From Vicugna pacos (lineage: Eukaryota > Chordata > Mammalia > Artiodactyla > Camelidae), in contig NC_133021.1 in assembly GCF_048564905.1 (NCBI RefSeq), positions 10,557,501 to 10,621,500 on the forward strand: 64,000 bases of DNA, given 5' to 3'. The translations under genes were made by a program, and so were the position numbers. Under the pieces are notes generated by a model. That model searched no databases, was not told the origin of the DNA, and saw nothing but the letters and a program-made list of their open reading frames with translations. Below are positions 1 through 11,505 of this stretch, piece after piece; within the stretch, counting starts at the first letter, position 1, and each line of letters starts with the position of its first letter.

Positions 1-2004
1 TTTCCCGCACTCTGCTTTCCCTTCTGGAGCTCCTGTTGTGCTTCCGCTGGAACTCGTGGGTCAGGCTTCCAGTCAGCATCTCTACTCCTCGGAGCTCATT
101 TGATCTATTTTCCATGAATTTTAGGAAAAACCCTCAATTCCAGCCAAATTCACTGATCTGATTTTATGCACCACCCAATCTGTTCTTCTGGGCTTGTATA
201 ACTTTTTTTTTTAATTTTTGCAATTGTCTTGTCATCTAAAAACAATCTTTCTTTCCTTTTCATATGTATAGTATATTACTGACTCTTCTCAATGCGTTTT
301 TCATTTGATTCAGATTTTCTGATTCATCTGAATCAGTTTGATTCAGCAATTCCTGAAGCGTCTCTTTCATACCAGATGTTCCTTCGCGTCTTCAAAATAA
401 TCCCTTTATTACGGTGTTTCCATTACAAGCTTTATCATCAGGGTTACTTAACTTTAATTTTGCCACAGTAATGAACGTGTAGACTGTAGTGAGGTGGCTA
501 CAGTTCAACCTAATTGGATGCAGGGAGTTTTATTCCAGGGCTAAAGGACTTCTTTTCCATTTTTAAAAAAATAATCCATAAGTTGCCAGGACCCTGCTTC
601 TTTCTCACCTGTACTTACTGTGCTTGTGAAATTCTCAGAGTGTGGGAGGCCCCAGACCGGCAGGGCAGCGTCACCTGGAGCCTGGTAGAGATGCAGATCT
701 CAGACCTCACCCCCGTGTGCGGAGTTGGAACCTGTGGGGTAGCACCTAGAAATCAGTGCCTGAACGAGCCCTGCACGTCATTCTGATGCCCATCAGTTTG
801 GGACCTGCTTACCTACCCATTACTCAATTTTCCTCCAAAGCAGGTTTAAGTGAGATGTCAAGTCCATGTTCGGCCCTTCATCCAGCATCTGCGCTTATCC
901 TGGGCCCATCCATCAGCCAGCCCCACAGACCGCTCAAGACAGAATTCTGCTACTCGCTGTTACAGGCAGTAATCCGTCTGCCTCACCTTTGGTTTTGCCC
1001 AGCTTGCTTGTCTGGACGCACTGAGGTCACTTTAGAGAAATCTGATCAGCAGTGAAAGCAATGCTCTCTCATTGCATAAGGAGATTGGATTTGGAGGTGT
1101 GTTTCTTCCTGGGAATCCGGCTTCATTTAATGTCTTTAGATTGTGGAAACTGTGATCGCAACTGAGGTTCTTACCTCAGTTAACAGATGATGCCTCCTCA
1201 CCACAGAACTCCGGGAGTGACCCTTATAAGCGAGCACATGCTTTGCTTTCCCTTAATGGCTGACAGCAGCTGCTGCGAGTCCTCAGGAGAAGAGGATTTA
1301 GACAAAAACCAGCCTGGTGTTGCAGCAGGAGGAAAAAGTAGGAAATTGATGAATTATCTTTCTATTTGCACCTTCAGAAATAGGTTAATTGTTTCAGTGA
1401 TGAGCTCTGTCTTGATTAGGAAGCATTAATAGCAATTAATGATATAACTTCAAAAAAGGTATAGGAAAATTAATAGAATCCTCAGCTAACATAAATTATT
1501 GCCATTATCTACTGCATCCAGAGCCATTAGGGCTGCCGCGCTGGCTGATTAAAGTGCAAGGGAATTTTGGGGTCTGAATTCCCTAGAGAACTGAACAAAT
1601 CTTTTCTTTATTTTTTCAGTATAAAATTCCCTGTAGTGAGCTAATAACATTATTTAGTGTAAAATGTCTCAATTCTATGCCTTAATTAAAAACCTTTCAC
1701 CAGTTAATTTTATTAACATATGCACATTTTATCTACATGTGCAAATGATACTTGATTATGATGACAAAACTTTTTTAACAAAAAAAGAAACTGCTAAAGT
1801 GTGGCAAAGAACAGTTCAGGTGAAGAAATATGAAACTGCAAGATGGCTTTGCGCAGCTTTAGTCTGACCCAACGGTGGCGGCAGAGCACGCTTCCTTTGG
1901 GAAGGGCAGTAACCCAGAGAATGAGTGGATGGCAGCGGCAGCGGTGACGACGTGGGTTGCACGCGCCCTTGCTCTGCCCTGGGCCTGGGTTCCAAGCCTC
2001 ACGT
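1..2004. other. Unique sequence, no gene recognised
   Basis: No exon or clear repeat was seen. Open frames of 60-99 codons lack domains. An AT-rich block at 1430-1560 with several TAAT/ATTA motifs is noted among the findings. Confidence 0.6.
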
Positions 2005-2150
2005 GCGGGCTCCTTTTATCTTCACCTTTACAGCAGCCTTTGAGGTAGGAGGCCTTGTCCCACTTTACAAAAGAGGAAACTGAGACTCAGAGATGGACAG
2101 GAACTTGCCCAAGTCCGCACAACACGGGGGGACACTGAGAGTTAGACCAG
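2005..2150 (-). repeat. MIR SINE (reverse)
   Basis: TTTACAGCAGCCTTTGAGGT, CCCACTTTACAAAAGAGGAA and ACTGAGACTCAGAGATGGAC are the reverse complement of the MIR core. Confidence 0.8.
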
Positions 2151-2929
2151 GTGGGGTGACTCCCCGTGCGTCCTCTCAGTCACTCGGCCAAACTCTGTGT
2201 GTCGGTTGTCTGCCTTCCTTTAAGGTGAGATTTGTCTCTCTCGGCCCAACTCTGCCCCATCTGGTACTCTTCCTCAGTGTCACCAGGACACAGTTAGACA
2301 CAGCTGTCCTTTCCAGTGTCAGCCCTAGACATGCAGGCCTGTTCCTCAGAGGAGTCTGGCTGCTTTACAGTTGTATTACGGACTGGCAGCCAGCACCTTT
2401 ACCTTCACTCTTGGTCAAACTGTGATCTGGGCGAAGCTGGCTTATGTTCACCCTTTTATTTGTCCTTAAAGGCTTGCCACCAAATTCCGTCACTCATTAC
2501 TGAGACTTGATGGGCCCGTCTGTGTGGGTCTTGTCCGGAGGCTTCAGGACTTTACAGAAGTTGACCATTTGCCTGGCCTGAGTGCGCTGGGTTGAACAGC
2601 AGTGCACTCGGTAGACCAGGCACCCTCACCTGTCCACTTGCCACGATGGTTTTATGTGTCTTTCTCAAACGTTTCTAGCTCGTTCCTTCTTTTCTGGAGA
2701 TCGAGCAACCAGAAGAACATTCCAGATTTGTACCTTAACCTGTAAGGACCATACAAATAGTGCCGTGTTCCCCTCATCCAAATGTGTCTCTGGTTAATCT
2801 CGGGATTCTGTTGGCATTTTTAGACAAAGCAACAGAACTGTTCTAAACTCCTTTGAACAAAGTGTTTATTGAAGTGTTACCTTTTGCCATGTGTTCTGTG
2901 AGGGCCGTATGAATTTGGAGGGAGGAATG
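2151..2929. other. Unique sequence, nothing recognised
   Basis: The frames here (64-110 codons) carry no domain, and the composition is ordinary for an intron. Confidence 0.55.
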
Positions 2930-3185
2930 GGCGTGATTAGGGAAAGTGTCAGAGCTGGAGGAGTGTGATCTGACCCTTGCAGGACGCTTGTGGAACTGGA
3001 TGGCCTGTGAGGTCATTTGGGGGATAGGTGGGTGTTGGGGGCTGGCAGGGGCCAGGCGTGGAGCGGGGCAGCAGACAGCACAGACCAGGCAGCGAGGAAA
3101 CCAGCCTGACCAGGGCTGGGGCAGTGGGGTATTGGAGGGAAGTGGGGCCCACGGTTGGGTTATTTGGGTGGGGATGGATTAGAGA
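2930..3185 (-). repeat. Probable L2 LINE fragment (reverse)
   Basis: AGTGTGATCTGACCCTTGCA, then the purine-rich run through CAGCACAGACCAGGCAGCGA and TGGGTGGGGATGGATTAGAG, resembles reverse-strand L2 body sequence. This explains the otherwise tempting short frames on both strands. Confidence 0.4.
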
Positions 3186-3804
3186 GGTTCTTGGAAGCGG
3201 AGTGACTCCGTCAGTGTAGACAGAGGAATGCTGCACTAAAGACGACTGAAGTTTACTTCTGACTCACGTTCCACATGCAGCCCAGGTTCCGTGTGGGAGA
3301 GGGGGCTGCTCTGTAAGGGACTCGGAGCCAGGCTGGCGGAGGTGTGGCTGTTACGGGATGTGAGTACCTCCACGAGGGCCTGGGGGCTCGGGATCCGGGG
3401 GGGCATCTCGCACCTGCATGTCAATGCATCTGCTTGGAGATGACACGGTCCCTTCCATTCGCAATTCAGGGGCCAAAAGCAGTTACATGCTAACTTGTAC
3501 ATATAACTAACTCATTGGGGTCAGGGAAGGATCCACCTCTTGTGCCCGGAAGGAGACGAGAACTCAACATATTAGTGAGCCTTGATAATGTCTCCCACCC
3601 CAGACAGAGGGCATAGACTTGGGTTGGCAGGCACTGGAGCGGTCGGCAGGGTCTGAGTGTGAAGAGCCTGGGTTCTTGGAAGACTAGCCTGAGTTCAGGA
3701 ACTGGAATGACCACTCTGGACGCAGGGTGTCTCAGCCTTTTCTCTTATGGGCTTTTATCTCTGCTGCTTGGCGTGGCCACACCTTGGACCTCTTCACTGG
3801 AGTT
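3186..3804. other. Unique sequence, nothing recognised
   Basis: Moderately GC-rich intronic-type sequence without a supported exon. Confidence 0.55.
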
Positions 3805-3995
3805 AGGATGGTGCAGTAGTTAAGAGCACACATTCTGGCTGTAAAGCCTTGTGTTCACATCCCAGCTCTGCCCTGTGACGTTGGCAGAGAAGCTACCTTG
3901 TGGGTCTCAATTTCCTTATCTGTCAAAATGGGAATAATAAAAAGTATACCTAACAGTGGATACAAATGGAGTGGCTCAGGGTCCGGCCCGCACTA
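3805..3995 (+). repeat. MIR SINE
   Basis: GCAGTAGTTAAGAGCACACA, CATCCCAGCTCTGCCCTGTG, and TCCTTATCTGTCAAAATGGG then AATAATAA follow the MIR consensus closely over most of its length. Confidence 0.88.
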
Positions 3996-4544
3996 AGCAG
4001 TTAATATCTGGGCTGTGATTCTTACAGTCTCTGTTGGGAGCTTTAATTCTGTTCGCAGTCTTCTTTCTCTTCCAGTTTCCCTGCCCTTTGCCTTCTTTAT
4101 CTGATCAACACTTAGCTCGCCACTCCTGCCCAATTTATTAGCCCTCTCTTAGCATCCTTTCCTTCCTACACACCAGATTCCATGTTTTAATTATCTCCTG
4201 TGGCATCAGTCTGCCCTTGACCTCCAGCATACCCAACATGCCGAGGCTCAACTCACCTTCCACCTGCTCCCTTCTCTGCAGAACTAAAGTTCCACCAGAC
4301 TGGTGTTTTCTAGAATCTCCAGTGGTGTCAGTGTTGCACAGAAATCCTTGGATTCATCCCAAGTTTCCTCCTGACTCTTTCTCTCATAGTTGTCGTCAAC
4401 AGTGCCTCCTTCCACCTCCCCACCCTCTCCCCCAGGACTACTTTCTGCTGAGTCATGCATGAGAAGACAGTGGTTTTATGTGTTTTATTTTATGTAACTG
4501 ATAAACATGTGAATGTAATCCTAACTGAAGCGTAAGATCACTTA
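3996..4544. other. Pyrimidine-rich stretch, perhaps degraded L2
   Basis: CTGCCCTTTGCCTTCTTTAT through CCTCCCCACCCTCTCCCCCA is strongly pyrimidine-biased. It resembles a decayed L2 + strand but has no firm landmark. Confidence 0.35.
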
Positions 4545-4717
4545 GCACAGAGCTTCTCAAATTGAACAGGCATTCACATCACCTAGGCAGCTTGTTAATA
4601 TTTAAGTCCTGATTTGGTAGGTCCAGGGTGTGGTCTGAGACTCTGCCCCTGTAACCATCTCCCAGGAGAGGTCTACACTGCTGGTCCCAGCTCCACTTTG
4701 AGGGGCAAGGAGTTGGC
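4545..4717 (+). mobile_element. MER5A-like hAT MITE relic
   Basis: GAGCTTCTCAAATTGAACAG, CATCACCTAGGCAGCTTGTT, TTTGGTAGGTCCAGGGTGTG and CCACTTTGAGGGGCAAGG follow the order of the MER5A consensus from end to end. Confidence 0.75.
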
Positions 4718-4839
4718 TCATGCATATTGAGTGTCTTGAGTCCTCGTCATGTGCTAAAAAGCACTATGTTTTCCTTCTAATGAGTGAGAGCTCAGCTCCC
4801 AGAGCATGGCCAGCAGCACAGGCTTCACATGGGAGCTGA

Positions 4840-4945
4840 AAGATGTAGAATCTCAGCTCCACCCAGATCTGCTGATTTGGAATCTGCATTTGAACAGGAT
4901 CCCCAGATGACCTGTGTGCACATAAAAATTTGAGAAACACCAGCT
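4840..4945 (+). mobile_element. Second MER5-like hAT MITE fragment
   Basis: CAGATCTGCTGATTTGGAAT, CTGCATTTGAACAGGATCCC and ATTTGAGAAACACCAG are the central and 3' parts of a MER5-type element, about 120 bases after the first copy and in the same orientation. Confidence 0.7.
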
Positions 4946-5469
4946 TAGAAGATACAAATAAAAAGGTCTTAAAAACATTTGTAAAAGTGTATGTGGTTTT
5001 TCAGTGCTTTGGAGACTGAAAACGCTGATGTCAGATTAAGCTAATTAGTGGGTGTGTTGAAACTAATTAACCAGAAAAGGCTCTCTGAGGAAAATAAAGC
5101 TTGTACCAGGTTTGGGAAAAAGAAAAGTGTACTTAGAAATGTATTTAAGATTTGTATTTTTACATCATCTGGGATGCCTTCTCTATAGCCGCTTCTTTGG
5201 AAAGCCCAGTTGTAAAAGAACAGTGCTTTCTGCATGTGTCTGACTGAATTATTTTTTTATTTCATTATTTTTCTTTATGTCAAGAACAGCAAATATGCAT
5301 ATATAGAATTATTTCTTCCCCCTTTTCTACCTCAAAAGCAACACATCATCTACACTGTTCAGCACTTTGCTCTTTTCACTTATCAGTACGTCTTAGAGCT
5401 TTTTCTGTCTCAGTCTAGAAAGAGCTTCCTCATCATTGTTTTCACTGCTCATAACATCTAGGAGCACGG
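4946..5469. other. AT-rich unique sequence, nothing recognised
   Basis: No exon, RNA gene or named repeat could be supported. Confidence 0.55.
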
Positions 5470-5545
5470 ATGTGGGTGTCACTGTACGGCCATGGGTGTG
5501 GGTGTCACCGTACAGCATGGATGTGGGTGTCACTGTATGCTTTGT
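5470..5545. repeat. Short tandem repeat, about 25-26 bp x 3
   Basis: Three copies of ATGTGGGTGTCACTGTA-type units, with TGTGGGTGTC starting at 5471, 5497 and 5522 and small differences between copies. Confidence 0.9.
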
Positions 5546-8500
5546 TTTCAAAATGATGTTTAGAAGGCCTTTTCCCAACAGTAACCAACACTTACATGTG
5601 GGAGGTCCTACCCCCGGAGAATAATTATTAAATAAATCTGTGTTAAACTTCTACATCTTTTCTACAAATGGACTCCTTCAGGTAGCCACCATTTGTTTCA
5701 TTTGGGGTTATTTTAGGCTAAAGTGTCTTTCCCAAACAGTAGTTAATTTTCAAAATAAAGGAACAGAGCACTTGTAATCCAATAGAATTTTTAAGGACTC
5801 AACCAAAGGCAGCTCCCTCTTTTGGGGGAAATGATTTTGGGGAAAATCCTTGTCTGATATTCAGGTGTGTGGGACCAATTCTCCGCTCCTTAAGCCTCCC
5901 CCTCCCTCGGTGAGCCTCACTGTGCATGCGTGCTGAGTGGTCCCCTGCTGGCTAAGGAGAGTGCCATCCGAGCCCGTCCCTCTCCCTCTGCGTGGCTCAG
6001 GGGGCATGCCACTGCTCAGAGACAAGGTGTTCCGTGGATAGAACAGGACTACATTAAATTTTTAAATAAATAGATGACATCCTCTTATTGGAAGTTTTGG
6101 GAGAGTTTTGGTGGAGGTGCCCGTTGTTTAATGATTTGCCATAATTACTTTTGGATTTCCTATAAATTCTCTATCAGTCTATCGGCGCTGTCTCGCGGGA
6201 AGCTGTCCACCCACGCTGCTTAAAACTGTACAAGGTGCTAAGCGTGTGAACACACTCTTAGAGCTCGTTTGTTTGAATTGGTAGTTTGCACTGCCCGGAT
6301 CTGCTGAGTAATCAGCGACCTTCCACATTTTAAAGAGGCCCACACTGACCAGCCTCTTCGCGTATTTGAACAGTCACGTAGGTGGGTTTAGGACTTCACT
6401 TTTTATCAACATCTGCCCTCCGGTCTGTGTGAGCAGACTGCTCACGTCTGCCAGGCGTGAACACGCACCGTAGTCTGTCTGTAAGCCGCTCTCTTAACAG
6501 GGGTCTCAGCTGTGTCCTTCACACACAGCTTCTGTTCCGTGCTCTCCCCCTCTGTCTGTCGTCAGCCTTAGAGTTATTGCTGCTGTTGATTTCAGACCAA
6601 AATATAAATGAGATTGTGTTGACACTTTTTTAAAACCTTTGCTTCCTCGCAGATTGAGTAGAGAACCAGTTGGTTTAAATAGATAACCTTGGATCATGTC
6701 GGCAAATGTCTTGTTCTAGCTGAGTGCTCCATGCTTGCGCTGTGGGACTGACTTTATTCATTTAAAGGAAGTTAGGGCAGACAGGAAAAGAAATATTTCC
6801 TTCTCTGAAGATTTCCTGATTTGTTGGTACCTCTGTTGTGACACCTAAGGGTAATTCTGCTGCAACAACTGTTACAAAAAGGAAAGAGATGGGAAGGAGA
6901 AGAGGAAATTCCTCATGGTGATGAGTTCTCATCCTTCCCTCAGAGCCGCCGTGGGCCTGGCTCCATCTGTGCTCCTCATTGGCGACAGTGACCCACCTAA
7001 TTCCCAGAGACAGACAGGCAGAGAGTGCACACATGAGATGAGCCAGGACCCACCTTGTGCTCAGATCGTGCAGGCACCGGTCTCCAGCCCCTCGGGGTCC
7101 AGGCTCTCCCCGCAGTGAGGAGTCTCCCAGGGAACTGAGCCCACAGCCTGTCCTGGCGCGGCGGCAGCGGTCAGCCTGCCATGCCAGCCCAGGGTGTAGC
7201 CCTGCATGGCCCACGTGGAGAGGCGGTGGGGTGAAGGGTTCACTCCCCCTCTGGACAGAAGTGTTCCTGGATCCTAATGTCAGGAAACAGGACGTGGTTC
7301 TCTTCCTGGAATTTGCTTGGAGCGAATATGGGCAAAGGACTTGGTTAGCCGGCAAGCTGTCCACTCACTGATGCTGTTCTGGAATGTGTAGGGCTCACAG
7401 TGGCTTGATGCTGGTTAGGCTAGAAATCCTGCAAGATTTTCTGTCTCACAGTCCGCCCACTTCTAAGATGGACTGAATATGAAAGTGATGACCTAACCCA
7501 GAGTAGAGGAAGGGCTCATCCATGTATTTGTACCAACATTTGCATTTGAAGTGGGGATTCAGAGGGAAAGAAAGTGGTTGATGAAATATTTCTTCAGTTC
7601 TGGGCATAACCACCTTTCAGGATTTCAGTTTTATGAAACACTAAGCATGTGGGTGAGAGGTTTTATTTGGTTTGGGATGTCTAGTTTGAAAAGCTCCAGT
7701 TTTATTTAGGATGTCAGTCTTACACGAACAAGTAAAAAGAAAGTCATCTGTTGGTCTGTGGGGTGCCCCTCCCGGCGAAGTGCTGAAACCTTGAGAAACC
7801 TGCTTCTCCAAATATCAGCCCCTCTGGTCTCTGTTTTTCACGTGGCTGGGGGAGGCGTAAAATATAAAGCTTTCAATTTTACATTGTTCCAATCAAGCAA
7901 AGTCTTCAAAAACTCACAGCCCTGGGCGTGTTCCCCGGTGGCGTGGCTTCTTTATAACGAGACTGTGAGTTTGCCTTGAGCTTCAGTTGCCACAGTTCCC
8001 AGTCTGTGAGTTGGACAGTGGAGTCTGCACCCAGGTGAAGCAACTCCAGTTCAGTCTGGTTTTGTAAAGATCTTTACTGTAGTTTGGTGGGGCAGAAGAG
8101 GGGCGCCATTGCGATTTTCCAGATGTATTCTGTGGAGCAGACTGTGACCCCCATCCCCTCTGATTTATCTCCTTTTTCCTTTTCTCTTTTTTCTTTCTCT
8201 CGTGTGCTCAGAGCATTTGTTAAGATAATTTTCTGTTTTCCCCAGGGACTCAGGATTGAATTTCTTTGTTCTTGGTTTTATCTGTTAGAGGCACTTGTCT
8301 CGTTACGGTTTCTATCTGTGAAGCACGCTGTGTAATGAACATCCGATCTGCGGCGGGATCTGAGCCTGGCAGAGTCACGTACGTGTCTTGGAGACAGGGC
8401 TGTGCGGCTCTCCACAAACTGACGTGCAAAACTCTTGTCTTGGGAAGAGATCTGATTATCTTAGGAACAGATATTGGCGTCTATTTGGAAAATGTAAAGT

Positions 8501-9109
8501 TAGGTTCATTCGATTTGGCAGGCAGCTGTTGGGCATTCCTGTTTGCCAGAGGGTCTGAAGATGACAGGGGTCACGAGAATCTCTTCCCTCAGGTTTACAA
8601 GGGATGGGGCAGATGTGTGGGGGTACGGACACCCTTGTCTGAAGGAGACAGGCCTGGTCTCACTCGCCCCCAGAAGCACAGCATGTGAGTTCAACAGAGA
8701 CGTGGGTTAGTTTATTTAGAGGCGACCCCAGGAAGCTGGACAGAGGTGCAGGCAGAGGAGGCAGGGAAGGGACAGACACCAGTGCAGGGACCTCAATGAC
8801 CTGCCGCCTCAGTAAACTCCTGGCCTGGGTGCCCCAGGGAGCCCCAGGGAGACCGTATAGAAGCCACTTTCCGGTGGCTTGCCGGAGGGGAGAAAGCTCA
8901 TGCTTTATTCGCTGAGAACAACTTCCCGGGACATTAGTGTACAGGCATCCTGGCTCACCTCCCCACCTCCCCGTAGGTCAGGCCTGCCCCTGTCCAGGGA
9001 AGGACCTCGGTGGGAGCTGGCAGCACTTGTAGAGAGCTGTGGCTTTGTATGGGGCCCAGGGCTGGGGCCGGGTGTGGGCAGCACCAGCTGCACACGGATG
9101 TTAACCAAG
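5546..9109. other. Long unique stretch, no gene recognised
   Basis: It contains a 200-codon reverse frame at 6762-7364 and a 140-codon frame at 8266-8688. Neither shows a domain, splice context or compositional signature. It is probably intron. Confidence 0.6.
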
Positions 9110-9540
9110 TGAGAAAGGGCACTGCTTACCCCACGGACATAAACCTGAGACCCAGAGCTGTCAAACTCCTGGAAGGAAAGATGGGGAAAAGCTTCATGAC
9201 CTTGGATTTGTCAGTGATTTCTTAGATGTGACACCACATCACAGGCAGCAAAAGAGAAAATATGTGAATTGGACTTCATCAAAAATAAACACTCTGTGCA
9301 TCAGAGGGCACTGTGAACAGAGTGAAAAGGCAGCCATGGAGTGAGGGGGATATTTCTAAATCACGTTTCTGGTAAGGGATTAATACTCAGAAAATGTGGA
9401 GAACTGCCACTCAACTCAACAACCAGACAGCCTGGATTAAAAGCTGAGCAAAACTGACACAACGTTGTAAACTGACTCCACTCCAATAAAAACAATAAAG
9501 AGAAATGAGCCAAGACTAGAATAGACGTTTCTCCAAAAGA
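9110..9540 (+). mobile_element. Left half of an old L1 relic
   Basis: L1 ORF2-derived sequence, for example ACTCCTGGAAGGAAAGATGG, GGACTTCATCAAAAATAAAC and TAGAATAGACGTTTCTCCAA. It resumes after the nested L1 at about 10709. A short piece near 9451-9492 resembles the last 40 bases of a camelid L1 3' UTR and may be a further tiny insertion. Confidence 0.65.
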
Positions 9541-10708
9541 ACGAAATGAGAACATTCTCTAACACCACATACAAAAATAAAACTCAAACTGGATAAAAGA
9601 CCTAATTGTAAGACCGGATCCTCTAAGACCCCTAGAGGAGGACGTAGGCAGAACACTCCTGGACACAAATCACAGCAGTATTTTTTTGGATCCACATCCT
9701 AAAGTAAAGGAAATCAAAGCAAAAATAAACAAATGAGACCTAATTAAACTCAAAAGATTTTGCACAGCAAAGGAAACCATCAACAAAACCAAGAGACAAC
9801 CTACTAAATGGGAAAAAATATTTGCAGATGACGTGAGTGATAAGGGTTAATATCCAACATCTATGAATAGTGGTGCCAACGTCACTAACCATCAGAGATG
9901 CAGGCAACACTGCAGTGAGGTCCACCTCACCTCTGTCTGACAGCCACCATCAAAAAGAACACAGATGACAAGTGTTGGCGAGGATGTGGAGAACAGGGAA
10001 CCCTCGTGCACTGCTGGTATGTAAATTGGTGCAGCCACTGTGGAAAACAGTATGGAAGTTCCTCAAAAAACTAAAAACAGAACTGCCATATGACCCAGCA
10101 GTTCCACTCCTGGCTGTGTATCTGAAAAAAACAAAAACACGATTCAAAAAGATGCATGAACCCCAATGTTCATAGCAGCATCATTTACAGTTGTCAAGAT
10201 ATGGAGGCAAGCTAAGTGCCCATCAACAGGTGAGTGGATAAAGAAACTCTGAGACATAGATATATATGTGTACCTTATACATACACACAGTGGAATGCTA
10301 CTCAGCCGTTAATTGAAATTCTGCCATTTGCAGCAACATGGATGGACTTGGAGGGCATTACGCTGAGTGAAATAAGTAAGACAGAGAAAGACAAACACTG
10401 TATGAAATAACTTTATGTGAAATCTAAACATTATAACAAAAAAGCAGCAGACACACAGATACAGAGAACAAACTAGTGGTTACCAGTGAGGAGGGGAGGG
10501 AGTGGGACATAAAGATGGAGGGAGTGGGAGGTACAGACTGCTGGGCATAAGACAGGCTCAAGGATGTATGTACAGCACAGAAAATATGGCCAACGTTTTG
10601 TAATAACTGTAAATGGACAGTAACCTTTAAAAATTGTATGAACAGGACAAAATACCTTTTAAAATAATAATAAATAAATGAAAACTGAGTGAAGATAAGA
10701 ACAACATT
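9541..10708 (+). mobile_element. L1 3' fragment nested inside an older L1
   Basis: ORF2 C-terminal sequence ([20 protein letters not shown]-like block near 9975, [20 protein letters not shown] near 10080) and a 3' UTR ending in an AAATAATAATAAATAAATG tail near 10680. Related TTTCTCCAAA(A)GA motifs lie on either side (9529-9541 and 10711-10723). They look like a slightly diverged target duplication in the older L1. Several stops are present. Confidence 0.75.
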
Positions 10709-11505
10709 TCTCCAAAGATAACACACAGACGGCCAACAAATGCACGGAAGGATGGGCCACCTCACTGACCATTAGGGAAACGACAGCCAAATGGGATCCC
10801 ACTTGCCAGGCACTAGGATGGCTATTTTGAAAAGAACCTAAACAAAGGAAAAATAAGTGTTGGTGAGGACATGGAGAAATTAGAACTCTTTTTGCATTGC
10901 TGGTGGGGATGTATAGTTGCACAGCCACCATGGACAGTGGTATGGTGAGTCCTCAAAAAATTAAACACAGAGTTAGCATATGATTTAGACCCCAAAGAAC
11001 TGAAAACAGAGGCTTGAACAGACATTCACACGCCCATGTTCATAGCAACATCATTCACAGTAGCCAAAAGGTGGAAGCCACCAAGTGTTTATCAGTGGAT
11101 GAATGGATGAACAGAGTGTGGTCCATCCACACAACAGGACATTAGTCACACTTAAAACAGGATGAGATTCTGACACGTGTTACAACGTAGGTGAACCCTG
11201 AAGACATTACACTAAGTGAAATAAGCCTGTCACAAAAGAACAAATACTGTCTGATTCTGCTGACATGGGGTCCCCAGAGTAAGATTCACAGAAGCCAAAG
11301 GCGGCATGTGGGCGGCAAGGGCTGGGGAGAAAGGAAGGAGGAGTGGCCGTTTAAGGGGGACAGAGTCTCAGTTTGGGGAGATGAAAGAATTCTGTAAAGG
11401 GATTGTGGTGATGGTCACACAACCATGTAAATTACTGCCACAGACCTGCACACTTAACTATGGTTAAAAGGGGAAATTTCATATTATGTATATTCAACCA
11501 CAGTT
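10709..11505 (+). mobile_element. Right half of the old L1 relic and its 3' UTR
   Basis: It continues from 9540 with ACGGCCAACAAATGCACGG, GGATGTATAGTTGCACAGCC and GTTCATAGCAACATCATTCA. It ends in an L1M-type 3' region with AATTCTGTAAAGGGATTGTG and ATTATGTATATTCAACCACA, followed by a short A-rich end. Confidence 0.7.

Noticed and set aside
6762-7364. 200-codon open frame on the - strand
   Set aside because: Low-complexity Arg/Ser/Pro mixture without domain, opposed by a 104-codon frame on the + strand. Best explained by chance.
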